In this document: piece after piece, positions 50,938 to 59,708 of the stretch
Layout: each line of letters begins with the position of its first letter
Position numbering within the stretch: position 1 is the first letter of the stretch
From: Gammaproteobacteria bacterium UBA7803
GTDB taxonomy: Bacteria; Pseudomonadota; Gammaproteobacteria; Pseudomonadales; Azotimanducaceae
Assembly (NCBI GenBank): GCA_002480525.1
Contig: DLCH01000047.1
Coordinates: forward strand, 8,171-72,170
Length of the DNA: 64,000 nt
Reading direction: 5' to 3'
Position numbers and translations under genes: made by a program
The notes under the pieces: model-generated
Databases searched by the model: none
The model's input: the letters and a program-made list of their open reading frames with translations, nothing else
Told to the model about the DNA's origin: nothing

Positions 50938-52296
50938 ATGCCGTCGTTCATCTCACGCCTCCGCAGAACCGCCGTCGTCCTCGCGCTCGGAGCCGGCACG
51001 CTCGGCTTCGCCGGCGCCGCAATGGCCGCCGGGCTCACCGAGACCGAGCAGCGCATCGTGACCGCCGTGGACGAGCGTCAGGACGCGGCCCTCGATCTGC
51101 TCGAGCGCTCGGTGAACGTCAACAGCGGTTCCTACAACCTGGCCGGGGTGCGCGAGGTGGGCGCGCTGTTCGCCGCCGCCTTCGAAGAGGCCGGCCTCGA
51201 GACCGAATGGGTGGACGGGGCCGAATTCGACCGCGCCGGCCACCTCGTCGCCCGCCACGGCGACCGCGGCCCCCACTTCGTGATGATCGGCCACCTCGAC
51301 ACCGTGTTCGAACCGGACAGCCCGTTCCAGCGCTTCGAGCGCATCGAGGGCAACCGTGCGAAGGGTCCGGGCATCGTCGACATGAAGGGCGGCAATGTCA
51401 TCATCCTGGAAACGCTGCGCGCGCTGGACGCCGTCGGCGCCCTCGACGACATCCAGGTCACCGTGGTGCTGATCGGCGACGAGGAGTCTTCCGGCCGGCC
51501 GCTGTCGGTGGCCCGCAAAGCCCTCACCGACGCCGCGCGGGAGGCGGACATCGCGCTCGGCTTCGAGAACGGCGACAGCAATCCCGAGACGGCCGTGATC
51601 GCCCGGCGCGGCTACACCGGCTGGCAGCTCGAGGTGACCGGCACGCCGGCTCACTCCTCGCAGATCTTCCGCGAGGACATCGGCTACGGCGCCAGCTACG
51701 AGCTCGCCCGCATCCTCGACGGCTTCCGCAGCACGCTGGCGGGCGAGAAGAACCTCACCTTCAACCCCGGGCTGATCCTCGCCGGCACCACCGTCGAGCA
51801 CGACCCGGCCAGTTCCACCGGCCGCGCCTTCGGCAAGCCCAACGTGATCCCGGAGCACGCCGTGGCCAGCGGCGATCTGCGCACCCTGTCCGCCGAGCAG
51901 GAAGCCTCCGCCCGCCACCGCATGCAGGCCGTGGTCGACGAGCACCTGCCCGGCACCACCGCCACCATCACCTTCACCGAAGGCTATCCACCCCTCGCGC
52001 CCACCGAAGGCAACCGGCGGCTGCTGGCCCTGTACGACCAGGCCAGCCGCGACCTCGGCTTCGGCGCCGTCGCGGCCGTGGACCCGGCCGCCGCCGGCGC
52101 CGCGGACATCTCGTTCACTGCCGGGCTGGTGGAAATGGCCATCGACGGCCTGGGCCTCATGGGCAGCGGCGGGCACACGGTGGAGGAGACGGCGGATCTG
52201 GCGACGCTGCCGTCCCAGACCAAGCGGGCGGCGCTGCTGATGTACCGCATCGCGCAGGCGCGCGCCGCAGGGGGTTCGCCCGCCGCCGGCGACTGA
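50938..52296 (+). CDS. M20 family zinc peptidase, secreted (glutamate carboxypeptidase type)
   Basis: This 452-aa periplasmic or secreted metallopeptidase has a signal peptide (RTAVVLALGAGTLGFAGAAMA). M20 metal residues are visible in VMIGHLDTVFEPD, GPGIVDMKGGNV, IGDEESSGRPLS and GFENGDSN, and the dimerisation-domain junction lies around GYTGWQLEVTGTPAHSS. The sequence resembles carboxypeptidase G2-like enzymes that release C-terminal glutamate, including from folates. It follows recD by 80 bp but is functionally unrelated. The ATG opens the signal peptide; upstream frames are shadows of recD. Confidence 0.9.
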   Translation: MPSFISRLRRTAVVLALGAGTLGFAGAAMAAGLTETEQRIVTAVDERQDAALDLLERSVNVNSGSYNLAGVREVGALFAAAFEEAGLETEWVDGAEFDRAGHLVARHGDRGPHFVMIGHLDTVFEPDSPFQRFERIEGNRAKGPGIVDMKGGNVIILETLRALDAVGALDDIQVTVVLIGDEESSGRPLSVARKALTDAAREADIALGFENGDSNPETAVIARRGYTGWQLEVTGTPAHSSQIFREDIGYGASYELARILDGFRSTLAGEKNLTFNPGLILAGTTVEHDPASSTGRAFGKPNVIPEHAVASGDLRTLSAEQEASARHRMQAVVDEHLPGTTATITFTEGYPPLAPTEGNRRLLALYDQASRDLGFGAVAAVDPAAAGAADISFTAGLVEMAIDGLGLMGSGGHTVEETADLATLPSQTKRAALLMYRIAQARAAGGSPAAGD

Positions 52297-52341
52297 AGCG
52301 CACCCCCGGCGGACGGTCCGCCCGCCAGGTAACGCCCGGCG

Positions 52342-53166
52342 TCAGGCCGGCCGGTCGCCGGCGATGGTCACCCGGTGCATCTTCCGGTGCATCGGGAAGA
52401 AATCGTTCACCGGCTTGTGCTGGGTGGCGCGGTTGTCCCAGATGGCAATGGTGTCCGCTTCCCAGCCCAGGCGCACCGTGAACTCCTCCGTCACCACGTG
52501 GCGGTAGAGGAAATCCAGCAGCGAGGCACTCTCCCGCGGCGTCAGCTCTTCCACCCGGGTGGTGAACAGGGCGTTCACGAAGATGGCCCGTCGGCCGGTC
52601 TCCGGATGGGTGCGCACCAGCGGATGGCGCACCGGCGGGTTGGCCGCGATGGCGTCGGCCAGCCGCTCCGGACCACCGGGCTCGGCGAGGCTCTCCTGAA
52701 AGCCGTGGCGGAAGTCGTGGATGGCGTGGAGGTCGTCGACCAGCCGGCGCATGGGCTCGGACAGCGCCTCGTAGGCCGCCGTGGCGCTGGCCCACAGCGT
52801 GTCGCCGCCGTAGGGCGGAATGATCTGCCCGTGCAGCAGGGTGATGGCCGGCGGCGCCGGGCGGAAGGTCATGTCCGAGTGCCACACCTCGATCTTGCTC
52901 GGCTTCTCGGGGGTGCTCTCGAGGATCTGCACGTCCGGTGCGCCGTCGACGGTGTCGTAGGCGGGGTGGCCTTCCACCTGGCCGAAACGGCGGGCGAACT
53001 GCTGGAACTCGACGGGCGTGACCCGCTGGCCGCGCAGAAACAGCACCTCGTGCTCGAGCAGCGCCGCGGAGATCTCGTCGAACAGGGCATCGGACCGGGC
53101 GGCATCGGCCACCGACACGTCGCTCACCCAGGCGCCGAGGGCGCCCGCGGCCCGTTGAATCTCCAT
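52342..53166 (-). CDS. TauD/TfdA family Fe(II)/2-oxoglutarate dioxygenase
   Basis: This 274-aa oxygenase has the facial triad H96-x-D98 (EVWHSDMTF) and H250 (NRATQHKPVN), with the 2-oxoglutarate-binding Arg in MHRKMHRVTI (~261-265). Family members hydroxylate taurine, 2,4-D, alkyl sulfates or carnitine-like compounds. AGGAG 8 bp upstream supports the ATG at 53166. It is convergent with the M20 gene and divergent from a TA pair; the substrate is unassigned. WASATAAYEALSEPMRRLVD is typical of the TauD core. Confidence 0.92.
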   Translation of the reverse strand: MEIQRAAGALGAWVSDVSVADAARSDALFDEISAALLEHEVLFLRGQRVTPVEFQQFARRFGQVEGHPAYDTVDGAPDVQILESTPEKPSKIEVWHSDMTFRPAPPAITLLHGQIIPPYGGDTLWASATAAYEALSEPMRRLVDDLHAIHDFRHGFQESLAEPGGPERLADAIAANPPVRHPLVRTHPETGRRAIFVNALFTTRVEELTPRESASLLDFLYRHVVTEEFTVRLGWEADTIAIWDNRATQHKPVNDFFPMHRKMHRVTIAGDRPA

Positions 53167-53348
53167 GACGCGCACTCCTGTGTCGGACGACGCGATACTA
53201 ACGCAGCCTGTCTGCACAGGCGTCGGCTGACATGCCGGGGGAAGGACCGCCCACGCACCACGCCATCGCGCCATGGGAGACTCTGATGGACGTGCCGCCA
53301 GCGAAAACGATGCGTCGATGCGTGGATATTGATGCTATGATGCCTCCC

Positions 53349-53615
53349 ATGAGAACCACCCTGACCATCGACGACGACATCCTCGCCGCCCTCAAGGCGC
53401 GGGCGTATCGCGACGACCTGCCGTTCAAGCAGGTCGTGAATCAGGTGCTGCGCCGGGGGCTTGCGGCCGACGAGCAGATGCCTGCGTCCAAGCCCTTCAA
53501 GGCGACGACGTTCGCCATGGGTCAGCCGCTCGTGCCGGACCTCGACAAAAGCCTCGCCCTGGCCGCCGCACTGGAGGACGAGGAAACGGCCCGCAAGCTC
53601 GCGTTGGGCAAATAG
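53349..53615 (+). CDS. Antitoxin partner of PIN toxin (VapB-like)
   Basis: This 88-aa protein starts with MRTTLTIDDDILAALKARA, then FKQVVNQVLRRGLA, a short ribbon-helix-helix domain of the type II antitoxin kind; the C-terminal half (LDKSLALAAALEDEETARKL) is the likely toxin-wrapping tail. The promoter stretch just upstream carries four GATGC repeats (53308-53345), a possible self-operator. It lies 8 bp before the PIN gene. Confidence 0.82.
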   Translation: MRTTLTIDDDILAALKARAYRDDLPFKQVVNQVLRRGLAADEQMPASKPFKATTFAMGQPLVPDLDKSLALAAALEDEETARKLALGK

Positions 53616-53623
53616 CCGCATCC

Positions 53624-54073
53624 GTGCTGGTCGTCGACCTCAATCTGCTGCTCTACGCCACCAATCGCGACAGCAAGGATCACGACGCGGCCCGCGTGTG
53701 GCTGGAGTCGGTTCTGTCCGGAGACGAAGCGGTGGGGTTCGCCTGGCAGGTGGTGCTCGGGTACCTGCGCATCACCACGCACCCGCGCATCCTGCCCAAA
53801 CCACTTTCGCTGGAACAGTCGACCACGGTGATCGACGGGTGGCTGGCGCAGCCGGCCGCCCGGCTGCTGCACCCCAGCGAGCGGCACTGGCGCATACTGA
53901 AGGGGCTGCTCGAACCGGTCGGCACGGCGGGCAATCTGACCTCGGACGCGCATCTGGCGGCGCTGGCCATCGAGCATGGGGCGACGCTGTGTTCGTCGGA
54001 CCGCGACTTCGCTCGGTTTGCTCATCTGAAATGGTCCAACCCGCTGGATTCAGGTCGTGGAGGGCAACGCTGA
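53624..54073 (+). CDS. PIN-domain ribonuclease toxin (VapC-like)
   Basis: This 149-aa PIN-domain protein has catalytic Asp residues at LVVDLNLLLYA (D5), in NLTSDAHLAALA and in CSSDRDFARF; the TTHPRILPKPLS motif is typical of a VapC subfamily found in Actinobacteria and Proteobacteria. GTG is the predicted start. It forms a pair with the RHH antitoxin gene upstream and opens a run of three TA modules. Confidence 0.87.
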   Translation: MLVVDLNLLLYATNRDSKDHDAARVWLESVLSGDEAVGFAWQVVLGYLRITTHPRILPKPLSLEQSTTVIDGWLAQPAARLLHPSERHWRILKGLLEPVGTAGNLTSDAHLAALAIEHGATLCSSDRDFARFAHLKWSNPLDSGRGGQR

Positions 54074-54090
54074 CTCATTTTGTTGCAAAT

Positions 54091-54116
54091 GCATCATGTT
54101 TTTGATCTTATGATGC
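54091..54116. promoter_or_regulatory. Inverted repeat GCATCAT/ATGATGC before the Xre-RES pair
   Basis: GCATCAT (54091-54097) and ATGATGC (54110-54116) form a perfect 7-bp inverted repeat spaced by 12 bp in the only AT-rich stretch of the area. It lies 23-48 bp upstream of the antitoxin ATG and is a likely autorepressor site. GATGC also recurs upstream of the VapB-like gene at 53349. Confidence 0.5.
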
Positions 54117-54138
54117 GTATGCACCTCAGAGGTTCGCC

Positions 54139-54495
54139 ATGGGCTCCCTCGCCACCACCGCCCCCGCCCTCGATCAGACCCTGACCAAGGCCACCCTGCG
54201 CGCCGGCAAGGCGCTCGGGCTCACCCAGGCCGACGTCGGCGCTGTGATCGGCCGGGACCGGACCAGCCTGCGCCGGGGCATCGATCCGGACAGCAAGGCC
54301 GGCGAGCTCGCCGCGCTGCTGATCCGCCTGTACCGCGCCCTCTACGCGCTGGTGGGCGGCGACGCCGAAGCCATGCGTCACTGGATGACTACCGAGAACC
54401 GTCACACCGGCGGCGTCCCCAGAGAGCAGATCCTCACCGTGACGGGCCTGATCGGCGTGCTGGAATACGTCGATGCCATCCGCGGCAAGCTGTGA
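54139..54495 (+). CDS. MbcA/ParS/Xre-type antitoxin
   Basis: This 118-aa antitoxin has an Xre-type HTH (ALGLTQADVGAVIGRDRTSL, ~28-48) and a C-terminal MbcA/ParS-like toxin-binding domain (LLIRLYRALYALVGGD, MRHWMTTENRH, GVLEYVDAIRGKL). This family neutralises RES-domain toxins. It lies 38 bp upstream of the RES gene with an inverted-repeat operator candidate before it. Confidence 0.87.
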   Translation: MGSLATTAPALDQTLTKATLRAGKALGLTQADVGAVIGRDRTSLRRGIDPDSKAGELAALLIRLYRALYALVGGDAEAMRHWMTTENRHTGGVPREQILTVTGLIGVLEYVDAIRGKL

Positions 54496-54533
54496 GCGGC
54501 CGGCTCTGACGTCGTAGCCGGCAGCGAGCGGAT

Positions 54534-55283
54534 ATGAGCGGGATCTGGCAAAGCGGCACGGACCGGGTATCCCCCGCCACCCTCGCGGGCACGCTCCTGC
54601 GCATGGCGGAGAGCCAGGAGGAGATCGCCACCAACGCGCTGGTGGACACCCTCGAGGAGCAGGCGGCCCTGGAGTACCTGCTCGATGCGACCAAACCCCG
54701 CCGCTCCGGCCTCGACGACCTGCATTACCTGCTCGCCACGCCGTTCCGTTACCCGCCGCTGCGGCACGGCTCCCGCTTCGGCCGCCGCTTCGAGCCGAGC
54801 CTGTTCTACGGCTCGATGCACCCGCAGACACTGCTGAGCGAAGCCGCCTACTATCGCTTCGTGTTCGCCGCCGGGCCCGTCGAGCCGTTTCCGAAGCCGC
54901 TGCTCACGCGGCACACCGCGTTCTCGGCGAACTTCCGGACGACCCGGGGGCTGCGCCTGGAAACCGCGCCGTTCTCGGAGCACCGTGCCGCCCTCACCTC
55001 GCCCGTGGACTACTCCGCCACCCAGGCGCTGGGCACCGCCATGCGCGAGCACGGCATCGAGGCGTTCACCTTCACCTCCGCCCGGGATCCGGACGGAGGG
55101 CTGAACGGCGCATTGTTCACGCCGGCGGCACTGGCCGGCCGCGCGCCCCGCACCCAGACGCCATGGACCTGCGAGACCACGCCTGAGCGCGTGACCTGGC
55201 GGCGCTACGGGGCGCACAGCGTGGTGACGATCGCCCGGGAGATCTTCCTGGTGGACGGCGTCCTGCCGGCGCCGGCGGTTTGA
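54534..55283 (+). CDS. RES-domain toxin (NAD+ phosphorylase type)
   Basis: This 249-aa protein matches the RES family: HGSRFGRRFEPSLFYGSMHP contains the conserved Arg and Tyr region, LLSEAAYYRF the Glu, and a later Ser follows in the CDS-long core (TSPVDYSATQALG). RES toxins such as MbcT degrade NAD+. The pairing with an MbcA-like antitoxin upstream is the canonical arrangement. The N-terminal ~60 residues are an extension compared with minimal RES domains. Confidence 0.88.
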   Translation: MSGIWQSGTDRVSPATLAGTLLRMAESQEEIATNALVDTLEEQAALEYLLDATKPRRSGLDDLHYLLATPFRYPPLRHGSRFGRRFEPSLFYGSMHPQTLLSEAAYYRFVFAAGPVEPFPKPLLTRHTAFSANFRTTRGLRLETAPFSEHRAALTSPVDYSATQALGTAMREHGIEAFTFTSARDPDGGLNGALFTPAALAGRAPRTQTPWTCETTPERVTWRRYGAHSVVTIAREIFLVDGVLPAPAV

Positions 55284-55427
55284 AACCCGGCGAACCCGCC
55301 TGGCGCGCTGACCCCGGAGATCCTGCTCTGATTTCGCGCAATGCGATCGGGCGAAGACCGTTGCGCGGCATCGAAGCGTCGCCTAGTATTGCTTTCGTAT
55401 TACCTAATTGCTTTATCAGTCTTAATC

Positions 55428-55661
55428 ATGAAGACGATTACTCTGAAGGCAGACGACAGCTTCGACGCGATGCTCTCCCGGCTGGCGGTACGCTTGGGCA
55501 CAACCCGCAGCGACGTGATCAGAGAGGCCGTGAGGAGCTATGAGCGTCAGCTCGACAGGGATGCCCTGCGCCACAAGATCCGCGAGGCATCCCGCAAGAC
55601 CCGCGACCAAGCCGCCCAAATTCAATCAGAGCTCGATGCCGCCGTTGGAGACGGACTCTAG
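55428..55661 (+). CDS. RHH antitoxin of a MazF/PemK-type module
   Basis: This 77-aa protein starts MKTITLKADDSFDAMLSRLA with the CopG/RHH helix pair TTRSDVIREAVRSYERQL and a charged C-terminus (IREASRKTRDQAAQIQSELD) to bind the toxin. The preceding 40 bases are AT-rich (two ATTGCTTT copies at 55388 and 55407) and likely hold the autoregulated promoter. It lies 3 bp before the toxin. Confidence 0.85.
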   Translation: MKTITLKADDSFDAMLSRLAVRLGTTRSDVIREAVRSYERQLDRDALRHKIREASRKTRDQAAQIQSELDAAVGDGL

Positions 55662-55664
55662 CCC

Positions 55665-56015
55665 GTGGCCTTTGAGCGCGGTGGTATCTACCTGGCCAAC
55701 TTCAACCCGTCTAAGGGCACCGAACCAGGGAAAATCCGACCCTGTCTGGTCATCCAGACTGATCTTCTGAACGACGAAGACCATCCGAGCACGACGGTTC
55801 TGCCATTGACCACGCGCCTCATCGACGACGCAGCCCCCCTGCGCTTGCGCATTCCCGCCAGGGAGCGCCTCCGGCAGGACTCGGATGTGATGGTCGACCA
55901 GCTCCGCACGATCGACAACCGCCGTCTGCAAGCTGAGCAGCTCACCAAGCTGACACCTGGCGAACTCGTTGAACTCGAGACTCATCTTCAGATCGTGCTC
56001 GGACTGCCAGAATGA
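55665..56015 (+). CDS. MazF/PemK-family endoribonuclease toxin
   Basis: This 116-aa toxin has the PemK/MazF core: FERGGIYLANFNPSKGTEP, KIRPCLVIQTDLLN, STTVLPLTTRL, SDVMVDQLRTIDNRRL. The Arg after the first strand and the SDVMVDQ strand carry the RNA-cleavage site. GTG start. It closes a block of three successive TA modules (53349-56015). Confidence 0.92.
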   Translation: MAFERGGIYLANFNPSKGTEPGKIRPCLVIQTDLLNDEDHPSTTVLPLTTRLIDDAAPLRLRIPARERLRQDSDVMVDQLRTIDNRRLQAEQLTKLTPGELVELETHLQIVLGLPE

Positions 56016-56167
56016 GTTCCGACGTCACGGCGAGGCATCAGCCACTCTGAGTCACGACGCCCTGGCCTCAGATCCGGCCGATTGGGGTATCGACCCCATA
56101 CGCAGGCGCCGACCCGCCCCCTAGGCTGCTTCGAAAGGCGGACGTTCCCGCAGCAACGAGGCAGACC

Positions 56168-56899
56168 ATGACGACCAACCGACCGAACGCCCTGGCGCGG
56201 GCCCTGACCGGCTGCGCCCTGCTGCTCGCAGCGGTCGCCGCGCCGCCGGCCGCCGCCCAGGACCTGGGTCAGACGCTGGGCCAGGCCGCCGGGGTGCCGC
56301 AGATTCCGGCGTTCCTGCCGGACCGCTACAGCGTCGCCAAGAGTCAGCCGTTGCCCATCGACGGGGTGTGGCTGGTGAACACCATCCGCAAGAAGATCCG
56401 CATCGAAGCCGGCCGCGCCTATGCGGTCGACAGCTGGCTGCACCTGTTCGTGCTGAAGGTGATGCCGGACATGGTGGTGATCAAGGACGTCCAGCGCACC
56501 GGCCCCGGCCAGTACATCGCCCAGGACCTGCCGCTGATGGGCGCAGCCACCATGCAGCTCGACGCCCAGGGCAACCTGGCCGTGACGGTGCAGGGCGCGC
56601 TGGGTCCGGCCCGCTACGTGCTGCAGCGCCTGGAGGCGCAGTATCCCGAGGCGCTCAGCGCCGAAATCAGCGCCGCCGGCATGACCCCGGTCGGCATCGC
56701 CCCGGCGCCGGTGACGCCCCTGCCCGCGCCGATCACCGCACCCCCAGCCGCGCCGCCCCCCGGGTCGCTGCCAGGCATGCCCGGCACCCTGCCGCCGACG
56801 ACGCCCGCACCGGCGCCTGCCCCGGCGCCCGTCGCTCCGCCGGCGGACTGCAAGGCCATCGGCATCGACCCGGACACCGGAGCGACGATATGCGCCTGA
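56168..56899 (+). CDS. Secreted Pro/Ala-rich protein, first gene of MACPF operon
   Basis: This 243-aa protein has a signal peptide (LTGCALLLAAVAAPPAAAQ), a compact ~130-residue domain (DRYSVAKSQPLPIDGVWLVN, IRKKIRIEAGRAYAVDSWLH) and a long Pro/Ala linker (~175-225) ending in a Cys-containing tail with CKAIGIDPDTGATIC. Family not recognised. Its stop overlaps the start of the MACPF gene by 10 bp, so the two are translationally coupled. The two Cys of the tail could form a disulfide in the periplasm or outside. Confidence 0.8.
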   Translation: MTTNRPNALARALTGCALLLAAVAAPPAAAQDLGQTLGQAAGVPQIPAFLPDRYSVAKSQPLPIDGVWLVNTIRKKIRIEAGRAYAVDSWLHLFVLKVMPDMVVIKDVQRTGPGQYIAQDLPLMGAATMQLDAQGNLAVTVQGALGPARYVLQRLEAQYPEALSAEISAAGMTPVGIAPAPVTPLPAPITAPPAAPPPGSLPGMPGTLPPTTPAPAPAPAPVAPPADCKAIGIDPDTGATICA

Positions 56900-58998
56900 G
56901 CATTCCCTGGCGCGGCCTCGCCGGCGCCTTCGGGCTGGCCGCCAGCGCCGGCGTCTGGGCGGCCGGTCAGGACACCGGCCCGGCCGCCATCTTCGCCGGC
57001 TGCGACGGCGACAACCGTCCGCCCGCGGAGGTCGCCAGCCCCCGGGAACGCATCGAGCGCGCGCCCAAGGTCGACCGGTTCAGCCAGCGGGCCTTCGCCA
57101 GTTTCAGCATGGACGAGATCGAGGCCGGTGCCGCGGCGGACGGCTCGTGCTGGGCGCGCATGGACGGCGTGTGGCGCCAGGCTGCGCAGGTCGTCCTCGA
57201 CACCCGCGGCCTCGACAGCACCGTCTGGGGCAGCGACGGCCCGGAGCTGCTGCCGCTGGCCACCGGCACCTACACCACGCCGCGCCACCTGGTGGTGGTG
57301 GAACCCGACGACCCGTCGACGGCCCTGTACCTGGCCACCGGCCTCACCGGCTCGCCGTTCGTCCGCTTCGTCAGCGGTGACGGCCTGACGCTCGAGAACG
57401 TGCTGGTCCGCGGCGGCCCGGTGAAGACCTACACCGCCACCGGCGCGTTCGACTACGGCCGCACGCTGACCCTGTCGGTGACCCGCAGCGGGCGGGTGCG
57501 GCTGCGCCTGGACGGCGTCGATTTCTACCGCCCGGAGCCGAACAACAGCCAGGCGGCCATGGAGGCGCAGATTCCCGGCAACGACCCGTTCCTGCTGTCC
57601 TCCAACCTCGAGTACCTGGCCGCCAGCCGCCGCGGCTACGACATCGCCCGGCAGGACCCGTTCTACCTGAACAGCAACGACAAGCTGGAGATCTTCGAGG
57701 AGATCGACCCGCGCTACTACTACATCGCCGAGCGGCGGGTGATCCCGGTGACCTTCAGCTACATCCCGGAGTCGGGCCAGGGCACCGTGTACCGCAAGTC
57801 GCTGATGTCGAGCGAGAAGCACATTCAGGAGACCACCTCCCACAGCTTCGGGGCGAGCATCGAGACGGGTGGGGCGAGCGCCGCCTACAGCGCGACCAAG
57901 TCGAGCATGAACAGCCTGCGCGAGACCGAGTCCGTGGCCCAGGCCATCGGCTACTCCCGCTCCAAGAAGTACGCCCTGGTGCTGGACCACGCCTACGCCC
58001 GCCTGTCCGCCGCTTTCGTCGACGCGGTGGAGGACGCACGCCGCAACTTCCGCTACCAGGGGCTGATCGACAAGTTCGGCACCCACTACCCCTACGCGGT
58101 GACCTACGGCGCCACCGCCAAGATGACCCAGTCGTTCACCGAGACCGGTTACCAGCAGATCGCCGCGCAGACCTCCGGCCAGAGCGGCTCGGTGGGCGCG
58201 ACCCTGTTCGGCGTCGGCGGCTCCATCAGCGCCAGCCGCAACGCCGGCACCACCACCGGCACGTCCGGGTCGCTGGGCAGCGAGAACGCGAGCTTCGTGG
58301 CCGTGGGCGGCAACGGCTCCTGGGATCAGAACGGCTACAGCGCCGGCGATTCCCACTACCCGATCCTGCTGGACCTGCGGCCCATCTGGGAACTGCTGAA
58401 CCCGATGAACTTCCCCGGCGAGCCGGAGGTGTACCAGACCGTGCGCACCAACCTGCAGCGCGCGGTGCAGCGCCATCTGGCCACAGTAGCGAGCACGGCC
58501 GGCCCAATCGACGCGACGTCGCGGCTGCCGGCCATCGAGGAGGCGAAGCCCGAGCCGAAGGAGGAGTGGCACGTCTACGTGCGCCAGGCGTGGTGCACCG
58601 GCAAGGGCGTGGGCAAGGTCAAGCGGGTGGAAGGCCGCATCACCATCAGCGAGGGCGACAGGAAGACCTCGAAGAAGACCATCTCGGTGGAGTGCAAAAA
58701 GAAGTACGACACGGCCACGTTCAGCTATCGCGCCACCGACGGCGAGCTGCTGCGGCTGTTCGGCACCCGCAGCGAGATGAAGCAGCGGCGCACGTCCTTC
58801 GACCTCGACTGGATCTATCAGGGCACCGTGTTCTCCCAGTCGTGGGAAAAGGACACGACCGACCCGTTCGGCACCACGGCGCACCCGTTCTACAGGAACC
58901 TGCCCGTCGGCAAGAGCCAGGACCATGTCTGGAAGGTGAGCGGCGACAGCAAGTGGCCCACCTTCCATCTGCGGCTGCGCTTCAAGCGCATCAAGTGA
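56890..58998 (+). CDS. MACPF-domain (perforin-like) secreted protein
   Basis: This 702-aa protein has an N-terminal signal (AGAFGLAASAGVWAAGQ), an unassigned beta-rich N-terminal part (~20-215), a MACPF core (~220-540) and a beta-rich C-terminal domain (WHVYVRQAWCTGKGVGKV to the end). The MACPF signature is at ~391-405: IDKFGTHYPYAVTYG. Flanking Ser/Gly-rich segments SFGASIETGGASAAYSATKS and GSVGATLFGVGGSISASRN are placed like the two transmembrane-hairpin clusters that unfurl into the membrane. This makes it a candidate pore-former, acting on other cells or in the organism's own envelope. ATG 56890 is required for the signal peptide. Confidence 0.85.
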   Translation: MRLSIPWRGLAGAFGLAASAGVWAAGQDTGPAAIFAGCDGDNRPPAEVASPRERIERAPKVDRFSQRAFASFSMDEIEAGAAADGSCWARMDGVWRQAAQVVLDTRGLDSTVWGSDGPELLPLATGTYTTPRHLVVVEPDDPSTALYLATGLTGSPFVRFVSGDGLTLENVLVRGGPVKTYTATGAFDYGRTLTLSVTRSGRVRLRLDGVDFYRPEPNNSQAAMEAQIPGNDPFLLSSNLEYLAASRRGYDIARQDPFYLNSNDKLEIFEEIDPRYYYIAERRVIPVTFSYIPESGQGTVYRKSLMSSEKHIQETTSHSFGASIETGGASAAYSATKSSMNSLRETESVAQAIGYSRSKKYALVLDHAYARLSAAFVDAVEDARRNFRYQGLIDKFGTHYPYAVTYGATAKMTQSFTETGYQQIAAQTSGQSGSVGATLFGVGGSISASRNAGTTTGTSGSLGSENASFVAVGGNGSWDQNGYSAGDSHYPILLDLRPIWELLNPMNFPGEPEVYQTVRTNLQRAVQRHLATVASTAGPIDATSRLPAIEEAKPEPKEEWHVYVRQAWCTGKGVGKVKRVEGRITISEGDRKTSKKTISVECKKKYDTATFSYRATDGELLRLFGTRSEMKQRRTSFDLDWIYQGTVFSQSWEKDTTDPFGTTAHPFYRNLPVGKSQDHVWKVSGDSKWPTFHLRLRFKRIK

Positions 58999-59021
58999 CC
59001 GGTTACACGAGGACCACGACC

Positions 59022-59705
59022 ATGACAAACCATCTCACGCGAATCGGCGCCGCCGCGCTGCTGACCGTGCTGGCCGCGATCCCCACCGCGGTCCACGGCG
59101 AGAGCTACGTGCCCGACGTCGCCGAGTTCGACGGCAGCAACGCGCTGACCTTCGCGCCGGCCGAGCAGCTCGACCTCGCCGGCGGCGGCACCCTGGAGTT
59201 CTGGGTGGCGCCGGACTGGACCGCGGACCCGGGCTACGACCCGGTCATCGTCTGCAACGCCGGCCCCGAGGGCCCGTCCTACCTGGTCGCCATGCTGCGC
59301 GACCGGGACGGCCTGGCCTTCGCCACCGGCGCCGAGGAGGACGTGGTGACCTTCGACTTCAGCGACGGCCAGATGCACCACGTGGCCATGGTGAGCCTGG
59401 AGGACGGCACCGCGTTCTTCATCGACGGCCAGCTCGCGGGCCTGTCCGAGCTGGTGATCGAAGATCTGCCGAGCGTGGGGCTGTGGGTCGCATCCATCGA
59501 CGGCGAGAACAACCAGTTCCAGGGCGCCATCGCCGGGCTGCGGGTGTGGGACACGGTGGTGGTCCAGGAGGATCTGGTGAACTTCGCCATGCAGGACGTG
59601 TTCGACGGCGACCATCCGGACCTGGCGGCGCTGGCGGCCATGAGCGACTTCGCCAGCGGCGAGCTGCTGCTGGTCGACGCCGCCGAACCCCAGGGAGGGC
59701 GGTGA
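59022..59705 (+). CDS. LamG/concanavalin-like secreted protein
   Basis: This 227-aa protein has a signal peptide (AALLTVLAAIPTAVHG) and a laminin-G/pentraxin-like jelly-roll: LDLAGGGTLEFWVAPDW, QMHHVAMVSLEDGTAFFIDG and GAIAGLRVWDTVVVQEDL are characteristic strands. Such domains bind sugars or other ligands. It is 23 bp after the MACPF gene and could give it target recognition; that is inference from adjacency. The C-terminal ~30 residues are outside the fold. Confidence 0.82.
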   Translation: MTNHLTRIGAAALLTVLAAIPTAVHGESYVPDVAEFDGSNALTFAPAEQLDLAGGGTLEFWVAPDWTADPGYDPVIVCNAGPEGPSYLVAMLRDRDGLAFATGAEEDVVTFDFSDGQMHHVAMVSLEDGTAFFIDGQLAGLSELVIEDLPSVGLWVASIDGENNQFQGAIAGLRVWDTVVVQEDLVNFAMQDVFDGDHPDLAALAAMSDFASGELLLVDAAEPQGGR

Positions 59706-59708
59706 GCC

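Noticed and set aside
53167..53348. Small gene in the gap between the dioxygenase and the VapB-like antitoxin
   Set aside because: The open frame reading into the antitoxin start has no ribosome-binding site and no domain; the stretch looks like two divergent promoters.
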